The notes below the pieces were generated by a model that saw only the letters and a program-made list of their open reading frames with translations, searched no databases and had not been told where the DNA came from. A DNA stretch of 64,000 nt from Punica granatum. Its lineage: Eukaryota; Streptophyta; Magnoliopsida; Myrtales; Lythraceae. The number at the start of each line of letters is the position of its first letter. Within the stretch, counting starts at the first letter, position 1. A program made the translations under genes and the position numbers. Positions 48,589 through 59,341 of this stretch are shown in pieces. Where the stretch lies: contig NC_045128.1 in the NCBI RefSeq assembly GCF_007655135.1, forward strand, positions 28,242,811 through 28,306,810, written 5' to 3'.

Positions 48589-48891
48589 CTATGTGGATGA
48601 ACCCTCATGTTTTTTCAATGACTCTTGGTTCAAGAGTTTTATGGTTTGTGAGGAATTTTTCAAAGGAATGTCTCTTTCCTCTGCGGTAATGGTATAATCG
48701 GTTTTTAAAAATATTTGATGGAATTTTGAGTTTTTATAAATCTGTTTTGAAGCAATTTTTGGGATTTCCCAATCATCGATAGATTTATCAAAACATTCCA
48801 AATTGACCTCTTCTCTGTTGAGAACAAAATCATTATCGAAAGAGTTTTCAGAAGGACATGTACTCGATGAACTTGCTCTAAGCAAATCCAT
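48589..48891 (-). pseudogene. Viral movement-protein N-terminal part, broken
   Basis: A 100-residue open frame starts at ATG 48891 and stops at 48589. Near position 48606 the sequence resembling the conserved core of caulimovirid 30K movement proteins passes into a different frame, and it shifts again near 48495 before homology ends at about 48452. It is therefore an inactivated fragment. No intact movement protein can be made from it. The assignment rests on family motif recognition. Confidence 0.68.
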
Positions 48892-49718
48892 ATTTTAAAA
48901 CAGTAAATCTTCCAGTATCACAAATATTTATCAAGATATTCAAATAACATATCAGTTCCTAACCTTTCAGTACACTAATCTATACCTAGACGAAGCTCTA
49001 GAAATCATAGACCAAAAGCTAAGTGGTTTGAAGATGCTATATTAGACTTACTTTCTTACCCTAGCTTCTCTCAAGATCAAGATCTAGACATACCTGGACG
49101 CTGGAAGTAGCCTCACACTGTGTTTCCCTTTCAGATCTTGTACGTACCTTACCCAACTGTTGTACCTGGATTTAACAATAATAGTACACAGGTAAACTCA
49201 ATATGATTCTCACATGTACCTAACTCTTACCCCAACTGTTGTACCCGGAATTAACAGTGATGCATGGAGATAACTCTACTCCGAATTACGCTGATAACCT
49301 CCATCTACTTAGACCATATCCTTACACCATCACTCCTCCTGGTTATACCAAAAAACTGCCCTAACCGTCGGGACTTACAACCTGGGTTCAGTAGGCTAGG
49401 AATAGGCACTTAAGGATTAGAATTTGTAGGGTCCATTAGAGCAGCCGGATGAACATTAGAGCTCCAAAATCATCACTAGATAGTCGGCATCAGTACATTG
49501 TGGTATCCAAGAACTAGACACTTAGAGAGACATAAGCTAGGACTGTGCACTACGTACTGTTTACCAGCTTCAGTTCATTATGTATGGCATGTACCTAGGC
49601 ACTTAAGCAAGAACACAAGATGAGATACTACCAACCATAAAGGAGGTCCTAGATGAAATGACCTATACGAGACTGGAGAACTAAGAATAAAAACAGCATA
49701 TACATCCTATCCCCACTT

Positions 49719-49731
49719 GGCTCTGATACCA
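49719..49731 (-). other. tRNA-iMet primer-binding site
   Basis: The minus strand reads TGGTATCAGAGCC, the complement of the 3' end of plant initiator tRNA-Met. Both caulimovirids and many LTR elements use it to prime reverse transcription. Here no LTR precedes it, which favours a pararetrovirus. Confidence 0.85.
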
Positions 49732-50407
49732 TTCACACCCAAGATCTCGAATAGGGGTAAACCTAGAGTACTGAAAGAACAAGAATCTGATATAATGGAA
49801 TATCAACATAAATAGATGATCAACATGGAAGATTTATTCAGAAGTTTAGCCCATAGTAAACAAGATGAAGTACATGCGTATGATTAAAACAAAAGAAATC
49901 ATTAAAAACAAAAGGGGAAGAGATGAACTCAACCCATACTTACACTGGGAACTTACACACAGAAGAGGGGGATTGGGGATCTGGGTTTTACTTGCCGGAT
50001 GTTTACATATGAGAAGAATGAAAGAAGAAGAAGAGAGAATGTGATTATGTCTGAAGGTGAAGCCCCCCCTTTGATGCTGAAGGAAGGGTCCTTTTATGGA
50101 CGCTAGAAGGCGCCTTATCGCTGTGTAGCTTTAGGCTGTACACTCACATGCGGGGTACTGTTGTGCTAACTGTAGCTACAATGCCTTTTTTGTCGCAAAA
50201 GTGGGCCAGCATACTGCTTTGTGTCGGCCACACTCACCAAAAGGTTTTTTGTCCGTTCTTGCACCACTGGAGAGTGGTTGGACGCTTCCGGAAATAGCGC
50301 GAAATGGGGCCTGCGAACCGAAAGGTTTTTTGTCCGGTTATGATCCACTTGATGAAGCAGTGGTCGGACTCCCTCGGGGTTTATCGCGGAGTGGGGCCAG
50401 CACTTTG

Positions 50408-50803
50408 TTAATCTGATAACATTCCACTACCATCGTCGTCCCTGTGGGAACTTGATGTAGACGAGGCTGTGATGTTCAGATCTTTGAGTTCCAGGAGCAC
50501 TTGGCTTAGTCGTCCTATGTAATCCTCGTCAGTTTTTACTGCAGAGAGGAAGGAAGAAGCTTTGGCTTTGACCTGGATAAAACTTTGATGGTCCACTTGA
50601 GCCCTGTCAGAGACTAAAGCATTTTTTTGGAACCAATCAAGAACAAATTGATGGTCAAGATGATTTACTTTCAGCTTAATCCACCATTTACATTTGAAGA
50701 TCCTGCTCAGTGTCTGCAGGCCTGTCTGTTGATCAGGCTTGTATCCGAAAGTCCAGTTATGAACCCATGATAATCCAAAAATTTGGAAAAATTGGAGAAG
50801 CAT
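50408..50803 (-). pseudogene. Viral polyprotein C-terminal tail-like fragment
   Basis: This is a minus-strand open frame of 131 residues, with Trp-rich and aromatic stretches followed by a Ser/Asp-rich end. Degraded sequence of the same character extends upstream to about 51213 with stops and frame changes. Its position directly before the intergenic region and primer-binding site fits the C-terminus of a caulimovirid polyprotein. The assignment is tentative and the frame alone has no catalytic motif. Confidence 0.5.
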
Positions 50804-51213
50804 GAGGAATATGGTTTGGTTTCCCTGTGGTTTGAAACGAGAAGCAAATCTGGTATATGCTTCATAAATTATGGGAGGTAGTATGTCTAGAATTGGGCCC
50901 TAGAGAGACCATCAATGGGCAAACTGGTAAGGGAATTTGGATGGTGTTTTGAAGTTGAAAAAGATAAGCCAGGTGTGTCTGAACTCATAGTTTTGGTACA
51001 AAAATGCATTATACTAGGCTTGTTGGTAATCCCAGTAAGAATACATAGGATTATATGGTAAGTTAGACGAAAATTTGGCTTAGAATTTTCGAACTTAGTA
51101 TGGGTTTCCCTCGTTCCATTCCTTTGGGTGGATGACCCTTAGGATTTTGGCAGTGGAATGGGATATGGTGTTTGGTGATCCAGGAACGAGGTGATGTTCG
51201 AACTCAACATATA

Positions 51214-53177
51214 TGTAACGACCCGAAATTTCAGCAGAATTTCCCCCATATTTTCTCGATATCCATTATCACATAAACAATTTATTCATAACATGTTTTC
51301 CACCTCCCAAACAGTTAACCAATTCAGCAAGCTATACCAAAAGTATATAACCAATTCAGCCGGTTCTGATATATATATATATAACTCTCAAGAGAGTACT
51401 TTCCACAACCATATCACTAACCCAACTAAACAAAAGTTTCAGGTCGTAACTTAATCATAACATTCTACAAGAACTTACTACTTATACTAGGAGTGGGCCC
51501 TACTGCAAAAAGATCTTCCGCGCTGATCCCCGTTGTCCAAAAAGATATCTTGTGCGGTTAATCTAGCTCCTAGCTCATCTGGAAAAATTTATGCAGGGAG
51601 TGAGTTGCATCTCAGTCAGTATTAAATTCCACAATAGAATGAAGTATCAGACTTATTTACGTATTCACAATACCATTATAGTAATATCATATATTTTAAA
51701 ACTATTAGTGGTACATGTATAAAATTTCCAGCCTGAAACCTTTCACTCATCGATCAATTCAATATCACCTAATTCAAACAATCATTCTAAGCAACAAACA
51801 ATAATAGCCATAGGGTCGCAATCCTTGCGACAGAGTTACACGGTACCGTGACCCCGCACTCATATTCACAAACTTCTCATTTCATTTCTCATAAGCGGGG
51901 GCTGCCTATTATCCTCCGGCAGTAGGAGTCTAGGCGTCCATTTTTTTGTATCCCGCCGGATCAACGGTCTAGGCGTCCCTTTTTGTGTCCCGCCGGATCA
52001 GCGGTCTAGGCGTCCCTTTTTGTATCCCGCCGGATCAGCGGTCTAGGCATCCCTTTTTATATCCCGCCGGATCAGCGGTTCCATGGCTACAAACAGTAAT
52101 TTCACCACATCGCAATCAACCGGATTCATTTATAATAACTCCTTGAAATCCTAATACTATCCTCATTCAACTTATTTCAATCAAGCAAGCATTTATACAA
52201 TTATTATGCTTTAGCTTCCTTAGTTAGTTCCCCAACATCCTACAATTTTCATCTCAGCTAGCCGTCATTCCAGAACTTAAAACTAATCCATCTCATCTAA
52301 TCCTCCAAATTCAATAATTCACTCAATCAGTAACTCTGAAGCAACAATAAAATATGTTCTTAATTACTTCAAAATCTCCAAATTTTTAACTTAATAAAAC
52401 TAACTATAGAATACTCAAATAATCCCCTAGCAACAGTGAAAAGCCAAATGCATCGACAAAGTCTAGATCCTAACACTCAAAATCGAAATGCAAAATTAAG
52501 CTCTTTCATACTAAAGCTAAGAGCATCAGTCTTTCCACCTCAGTTGTCCATCAATCCATAACTCCAAATTAACCCATTTCTCCTGCTCAATCTGCTCTTA
52601 ATTTCCACATAATGAATCACACTAAATCGACCTTAAAATGATCAAAGAAATGGAAAGGATAAATTAAACCAATAATAAAAACCGCTTAGCATTCTTTCAA
52701 GGAACTTAACACAATCGAAGACATCAAAGAAGCAAAAATCAGTCCTACTTTAACCATCTTCACAGCCAACTCTTTATTGTACCCATAGATAGGCAAGAAT
52801 AAGCAAGAAAATATGCAAGCAAATTGCTAACAGGACAATTCAAATACAAATAAACAACTTCAAGTCTACTACTATTAATAACATGGATGACCCACAGAAT
52901 GATTTTAGTGAAAAATATATAGAAAACAAGAGTAATTTACTAAGCAAGCAAGCTAAGTTCCATATTGGCAGGGCTTAAACCATTTCCCAATTCCCATTCT
53001 ACCTCGTTCCTTGCTTCTCTCTTATACAATTCTACATGGAGCTGCAGCAAATTCACTCTTTCTGTTTCCCTTTACTCCCCTTTAAGTTATCTCAACCGAC
53101 AAAACAAAAACGAAATTCGCACTACATACCCGAAATTGGTCGGTAATTGAACCTGAGGCAAAGTCGAGCTCTTCCTG

Positions 53178-53217
<40 letters not shown>

Positions 53218-53419
53218 CCTCCCGATTTCTCTCGACCAAAAACAGGGCAAAGGAAAGAAGCAAGAAAGAATAATTGAAATGAAAAAAAAAGAATGGCGGT
53301 GGAATTGTTGGGGAAGGACTAAAGGCCACGTGGGGCCTTTTTCCACCCGTTTTCTCTTTTCTTCTTTTTTTTTAAAAAAAAAATTCTCCAGCCACAAAAT
53401 TTAGTATATAATATGCATA

Positions 53420-53454
<35 letters not shown>

Positions 53455-53486
53455 GCATGTCTTAGAAAATAAACCCGTGTCTCACA
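51214..53486. mobile_element. Solo LTR 4 (2273 bp), TSD ATATA
   Basis: It starts TGTAACGACCCG and ends CGTGTCTCACA. ATATA is duplicated at 51209-51213 and 53487-53491, although the right copy lies in an AT run, so the match is less decisive than for LTRs 1-3. It has the same family and orientation as LTRs 1, 2 and 5, with a minisatellite and a (CT)n run at about 53180-53214. There is no internal domain. It sits exactly at the edge of the pararetrovirus fragment. Confidence 0.88.
51929..52078. repeat. LTR minisatellite, 4 units
   Basis: Four units of 37-39 bases follow the TCTAGGCGTCC...CCGCCGGATCAGCGG pattern. Confidence 0.92.
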
Positions 53487-53517
<31 letters not shown>

Positions 53518-54347
53518 TAAAGAAGATTGTCAACTATTCTTTACATCGCTATTTTCTCTTCTAGCGGCCGCAAGAGTCCACACTGCCTTTTTTTTTTTTC
53601 CTTTCTTCGTGTATACCCTTGTCAACGGAAGCCCCATGGGGCCCCGACTAATCCAGTTTGAGCCGGACCGACCCATTAAGGAATAAAATTCTCCCAACTT
53701 ATGATTATTTTCATTCACAAGACTCGAAACTAAAGACCTTGCTTAGGCCACGATGCTTTACTAATAACTGGCAATCTCCACGACTTAAAGATTTACTAAA
53801 CAAACTATATAAAATCTAATTTTCATTCATCCTCCCTCCCTATATCCTCGAAGTGTATCACGGTGGTTTCTAAATACGTACGGTTCCATTCTGAAATTCT
53901 CGTAACATCTAACATTATTCCCCAAAATTTCAAGCGTGTACTCTCTTCCTTAGATTCGAGAAGATCTACACGGGATGTTTCATCTAACCTGTTCTTCGGC
54001 CGCGACAACTTGCATTATCAAAAAGAAGAACTATCGCTGCTAATTTCCATCTCTTTGTCACTAGAGGTATCATCATATCACGAAGAAGTTCTATTCCTTG
54101 GCATATTGTCTTTCAATTGTGCGCCTATAACAATAAAAGGAAGTTCATTAGAATGTCGTTAATGGTAAAACACAATAATTCATAACCATACAAAATAAAA
54201 AATTCCAAGCACACATAAAACATAATCAAGTCAAGATATCAAAACACACATAACAAACATAGCAGTACGAGTAATGTCATAACAAAGAAAAAGAAATGAG
54301 ATTATCAAAAAAGTTCAACTAAACATAAAGCCGGATCTCGAGCTCAT
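53487..54347. other. Unassigned DNA between LTR 4 and the Myb/SANT-like relic
   Basis: This starts with the AT repeat that received LTR 4. It contains short open frames, for example about 53823-54008 on the minus strand, that may be the 5' side of some decayed coding sequence, but I recognise no family. I see no regulatory or RNA feature. Confidence 0.45.
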
Positions 54348-55339
54348 TCAAGAGTCAGAAAGATGTTGTAGCCATTCCCTTTGTGCGTCTTTCGCGTAGT
54401 ACATGAAAAGCCTCCCCATTTTATCATCAAGGATAGCTAAGTTGCTAGATATATACAATTTAAGCGGGAATGTTGGTTTCAATTTATCCAACTCCTCCAT
54501 GGCTTCATCGATGTTATTCCTCCCAAGCTTCTCAGGGCTTGAAAGGACTTGCTTCTCTTTGATGACGGTGGGGTGCTTTTTGGCTTCTGTTTGAAATTAG
54601 CCTTGAACAAGTCCATGCACTCCTACAGTTGTGAGCTTGTCAATGAAGGTCTTTTGCCTACTCAAAGTCGGGACTCAGATATAATAAGCTCTTGAACCTG
54701 GACAGGGTCGTCACTCTCGTCGAAGCCTTCTTTGAGGTTGACAGGTTGTTTATGCTTTTTCTTGGATGTTGATAGGAATTCCTCATGTAGCTGTCGTTCC
54801 TCATTTGAAGTCCTCGGTCGATCGGTCGAGGAGATAAGACAGTTGAAGCATTGAAAAGCTCATTCAGCAGGAGGTAGTGCTTGCAGCCTCTGGCTCGGAA
54901 TGTCTTGAAGGCTTTGTTCTTCTACACGATGAAAAAAGGATCATTGAACGAGACACTTCATTACATACAAAGCAACCATACAAAGAGAACGTATAAACAA
55001 AGGACATGCACATATATATTAAAATGAAGCAATAATATAGTCGACATTTTACCTTGAAAGACTCGTCATATTTCTCAATTGATATTATTAGGAATTCGAG
55101 TTCATGCTCAAAAGACAAGAAAAAGATCGATATAATGTTATGCGAAGTCGGCAAACGAAGATTGTACCTTGATAAACATATCTCATACATCGGGACTTGC
55201 CTTGATAGTGTTGTTGTCTTCCTCCATCCAACTCCAATATGGTTCAGCAGTTCAGTGAATTGCTTGTACATGGTCTTCAGTCTCATCGCCTTGTCCTTTA
55301 TCTTCTAGGAGCATAGTTGCTCATTGGGAAATTGCTTTC
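54348..55339 (-). pseudogene. Myb/SANT-like DNA-binding protein relic, cut by LTR 5
   Basis: On the minus strand, from 55339 downward, there is a partial Myb/SANT-like domain: KIKDKAMRLKTMYKQFTELLNHIGVGW, then, after an intron-like gap, KTFRARGCKHYLLLNELFN (about 54920-54860), and a C-terminal stretch including EAMEELDKLKPTFPLKLYI ending at a TGA (54350-54348). These match the architecture of plant Myb/SANT-like (L10-interacting MYB or Harbinger-related) proteins. The frame changes at least twice, an in-frame TAG lies just before KIKDKAM, and the N-terminal half is missing because solo LTR 5 starts at 55340. It is not likely to be functional. Confidence 0.7.
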
Positions 55340-56176
55340 TGTCACGACCAGAAATTTTAGCTGGATTTTCCCTATATTTCCTCGATATCCAGTACCACAT
55401 AACTATTCACCTAAAACTGGCTTTCAATAGATTCCCAAAAAAATATAAAACCAAATGAGCAAGCTCTAATGTATATATACATCTCAAAAGAGAGTAATTT
55501 TCTTTTCAACCACATCACTAACCAACTACACAAGTTTCAGGTCGTAACAAATTCAAATACATTCTATGCAAAAAGAATATTTATCAAATAACTAAAATCC
55601 CTACCTAGTCCTCCGAGCTGATCCCCGATATTCCAAAAAGTTCTCTTGTGCTGCTAGTCTAGCTCCTAGCTCATCTGAAAAAATATATATGCAGAGTGTG
55701 AGCTGCATCTCAGTGAGTACTATATTCCAAAGCAAAATGACTTATTATTAAATAATTATTTAATTGCAAACAACCAAATATTCAGATAAATAATATAATC
55801 ACTTCCAATCCAACCATTTCTCTAATATCCTATATCATATAAACATCAAATATCCATTCATTAGCATTCCATAGAACTTCACAATACAACCACCTGACAT
55901 ATCAAACTCTAGCAACCACACGGCTTTCACAGAACATCTTTAGACAGTCTCAACAATCATCACATGTCCAGCAATCTCAACAATCATCACATCTCCAACA
56001 ATCATACCAGACAAACAATATACAACACAACCAATCAATATAGCCATAAGATTGCATTTACTCGCAACAGAGTTAAGACGGTACCGTGACCCCGCACATC
56101 TCATGTATATCATCTTCAATTCCCAATATCCATGTCTCATAAGCAGGGGCTGCCAATTATCCTCCGGCAGTAGGAG

Positions 56177-56249
56177 TCTAGGCGTCCATTTTATATCCCG
56201 CCGGATCAGCGGTCTAGGCGTCCCTTTTTGTATCCCGCCAGATCAGCGG
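56177..56249. repeat. LTR minisatellite, 2 units
   Basis: The shortest complete array of the family: two units between the usual flanks. Confidence 0.9.
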
Positions 56250-58094
56250 TCCCATGGCTATAATCAAACAATAATCACAAATTGCAACCATGCCATCTCA
56301 CCTCATATATCATCATAGACAAACACAATCTCAATCACAGTATAATGGTAGCAAGTTATCATCACAATCAGCGTTCACAATCACACTGCATATCCCAAAT
56401 TAAAATGAAACATAAAAGGCAACATCTCTTAAATTAATTCACACAATATAGCAAGACCAATTTCTTAATCTCTAACTATCACAATATTCTTCTTCAATAA
56501 TTTATATAACTATACTACATCATTTCATAAGGGAACAGAGTACTCACATAATATATATATATATATATATATATAGTATATAATATATATCATTTCACAA
56601 TGGAATGAAGTACTCATCGATAACTCCCAGAAAGATAGCTCACCGGGTTGAACCTTCAGAGTCCTCGATTCCTATGATTTGCAAACATAAACTTAGAAAA
56701 TAATTAACATAGCACCATTACGGGCCTCTCGTACCTCCCACAATCTCCTTTAGAGCCTATTATTTCCAATAAGTCCCGATTATTATATATATATATATAT
56801 ATCTTATTCATCATATCCATTTCTCATCTATATCAAAAACTACTTAAAACAATCTCTATATTTCTCATTTAAACAAACCTGATTGTTCTTGTCAATTTCA
56901 AGGTAAATGAGAGATTCATAAAAGACAAAAAATATATAATCACAATAATAGCAATAGCCAAATAATACTCTATACAAGAAATACAACATCATGAAACTCA
57001 AGACAGCAAAGCGTAATCCTCTAGCATTGCCTACCCAATATTATTTATACAAATTTATAATAACTTGTCTAAGCTAAAATAGCAATACCAAAACTTTAGT
57101 AGCTTAACAACAATATATACATATTTATATATATAATTGAATTCACTAACCATATTTAGTTAATACAAATTGAACAGTTGTCATTATTCTTCACCTCACC
57201 AACTCACATGTATAATTCAATTCATATCAACTTGCTCATTACATATATTTTATCTGAACATTATTAAGGAAGCTTAACTGGAGGCTTCTGAACATTCACC
57301 ACATCAATTCAAGACCTCTAAATCATATTTGAATAGAACATTCTACTATAAAACAAACTTCCCATCACAACCGTCAATTGAACGCTCTCATGAGATCACC
57401 ATTCGACCTTATCTATAATTTCCACCCAAACAGGCCAAGATCAGCAAGAAATCAATATGAAGAATGAATTATCATCCATAGGATTTAATAAGAAAAATCA
57501 ATCCATTAACCAAAACAATTCAGTATAGTATGTTACTATAAGGATCACATAATATTGTTCTAAATCTTCTACAGTAGACCGAGAGCAACAGAGATTCGAA
57601 AGAGATGGGTAGAGAGGGGAGGTGAGACGAGAGAAATTTTGATGAGAATATTTCGCTTATACTTTCAAATGTGGTTTACATCAATTTTATAAAACAATTG
57701 TGTATCTCTTCGAAAAGAAATGTCCATCTGGATAGTCAGTGATGACTTTACTCGCAAGTACTTAATGTTTTTTTCCTTTTAGACACATTAATTAGTAATA
57801 ATTCTCATCTCTCAAAATTTAGAATAATATTTTTCAATTTTTACATATTTATCCCAATTTTCCAATATTGTAATAACTATGGATGAGGTTTGAAAGTTCC
57901 CCAACAACCATCCCAGCACACAATAACAAAATAAAGAATTAGAATAAAATATATTCGACATATAAATATATTTTTCCAATATTATTTTTTAAATTATTAC
58001 CTATTTAATAATATTATTTATTATTATGTAGTATCTCGAGCATATTAGCCTAATATATTATAGAACCTCTAAGAGGGTTTGCTCAACCTTCTCT

Positions 58095-58387
58095 TTTCAT
58101 TACGGAAAAAACAAGCACTTTAATTGGAATGGTTATCTTTGAAAATATCATTGTGCATGTAACCATCTATGTGATAGACTTTCTCTCATTGAACTCAAAG
58201 CTTGAAGTTGTAGCGAGCGATTTTATATTATACTTGATGTTCTTTCTGGCCAATAAAAATAACAAATAAACAAAATTCATGGACACTTCATATTATGTTG
58301 TCTGATACGTGCAGTGTCTTTTCAATTTTGACATAATTTTCATTTCATCCACATTCCCTATATTCTCTCAATCTCTTCTGCAGAACA
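58095..58387. repeat. Duplicate of MYB upstream DNA, copy 1
   Basis: This matches 58577-59000 from TTTCATTACGGAAAAA to CTGCAGAACA. The gene-proximal copy has about 130 extra bases, from a local tandem duplication and an insertion. Copy 1 is separated from the gene by the LTR tail. Confidence 0.88.
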
Positions 58388-58410
58388 ATTTTGCCCTTTG
58401 AAACCTCCTT

Positions 58411-58479
58411 TTCTTCTTCTTCTTCTTCTTCTTCTTCTTCTTCTTCTTCTTCTTCTTCTTCTTCTTCTTCTTCTTCTTC
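58411..58479. repeat. (TTC)n microsatellite, about 23 units
   Basis: An uninterrupted TTC run in the tail of LTR 5. On the minus strand it reads as GAA repeats, which creates a spurious poly-Glu open frame. Confidence 0.95.
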
Positions 58480-58576
58480 CAGCCACATAAACGTGATATA
58501 TAATATACATATATAAGTATATGTATGTATATGATTATGTATGCAATTTTTTTTTTTAAATATGAAGGGTCTCACA

Positions 58577-59000
58577 TTTCATTACGGAAAAACCAAGCAC
58601 TTTAATTGGGATGGTTATCTTTGAAAATATCACAATGCTTGTAACCATCTATGTGATAGACTTTCTCTCATTCAACTCAAAGCTCGAAGTTGTAGGAAGC
58701 GATTTTATATTTCACTTGATGTCCATTTCTGGCCAATAAAAATAACAAATAAACAAAATTCATGGACACTTTATATTATGTATAGCTGACACACGAGTCC
58801 ATCTCATATATATGTTGTCTGATAAGTGCAGTGTCCTATCAATTTTGGCATAATTTTCATTTCATCCACATTCCCTATATTGACACACGAGTCCATCTCA
58901 TATATATATGTTGTCTGATAAGTGCAATGTCTTATCAATTTTGGCGTAATTTTCATTTCATCCACATTCCCTATATTCTCTCAATCTCTGCTGCAGAACA
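58577..59000. repeat. Duplicate of MYB upstream DNA, copy 2
   Basis: This is the copy next to the MYB gene. It contains a 94-base tandem duplication at 58787-58880 and 58881-58976, each unit starting TGACACACGAGTCC and ending CATTCCCTATAT. Confidence 0.88.
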
Positions 59001-59172
59001 CCAGTTGTGATTTGGATCCTCCTAATCCTCCTTAGATTCACCATTGGATCGAATCTCCCGAAAATCTAGCTAGTGATGTTCTTCTCAGTCATATTCCACC
59101 GTATCCCTATATCCTCTCCCTCAAATTAATATTTCATAATCTTGATCTTTACGGATCCTAATTAACACTGTA

Positions 59173-59180
59173 TATATAAA
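59173..59180 (+). promoter_or_regulatory. Probable TATA box of the MYB gene
   Basis: CTGTATATATAAACG lies about 165 bases upstream of the start codon at 59342, in a suitable position for the core promoter. Confidence 0.6.
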
Positions 59181-59341
59181 CGTACCGACCACCTGAACCC
59201 AATGGACATCCCGCAATACACACACACACTCCCCATCATCATACATACCGATTGATCGCTCGAGCATTCTCGACCGACTACTCCATCTTGAGATTATAAT
59301 TGAGATCGAGTGCTAGCAGTTTTTCTTGGAAACACATAAAT

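Larger units (their letters stand above)
48452..51213 (-). mobile_element. Endogenous pararetrovirus fragment (Caulimoviridae-like)
   Basis: Read on the minus strand the order is: degraded C-terminal polyprotein-like sequence (about 51213-50408), an intergenic region (50407-49732), a tRNA-iMet primer-binding site (49731-49719), a leader (49718-48892), and the start of a caulimovirid 30K-type movement protein (48891 to about 48452). This order, tail then origin then head, is what a circular or concatemeric pararetrovirus genome gives when an internal piece is integrated. The coding parts are broken by frameshifts and stops, and no protease, reverse transcriptase or RNase H is present. It ends abruptly inside GEM-like copy G on one side and at an AT-repeat with solo LTR 4 on the other. 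The resemblance is closest in style to petuvirus/florendovirus-type endogenous viruses, which is inference. Confidence 0.75.
55340..58576. mobile_element. LTR 5, composite (head, foreign segment, tail)
   Basis: The head starts TGTCACGACCAG at 55340 and the tail ends GGGTCTCACA at 58576, both typical of this LTR family. Between about 57650 and 58387 the sequence does not follow the other LTRs. Its last part (58095-58387) is a copy of the MYB gene's upstream DNA. Flanks read CTTTC on the left and TTTCA on the right, so there is no clean target duplication. This looks like an LTR rearranged together with neighbouring DNA rather than a simple solo LTR. Confidence 0.75.

Noticed and set aside
49732..50407. 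Possible LTR beside the tRNA-iMet primer site
   Set aside because: No matching second copy is seen in the window, the expected CA end next to the primer site is lacking, and the flanking coding remnants look viral, so an intergenic region of a pararetrovirus fits better.
58345..58575. Poly-Glu open frame on the minus strand
   Set aside because: It is a product of the (TTC)n microsatellite in the LTR 5 tail.
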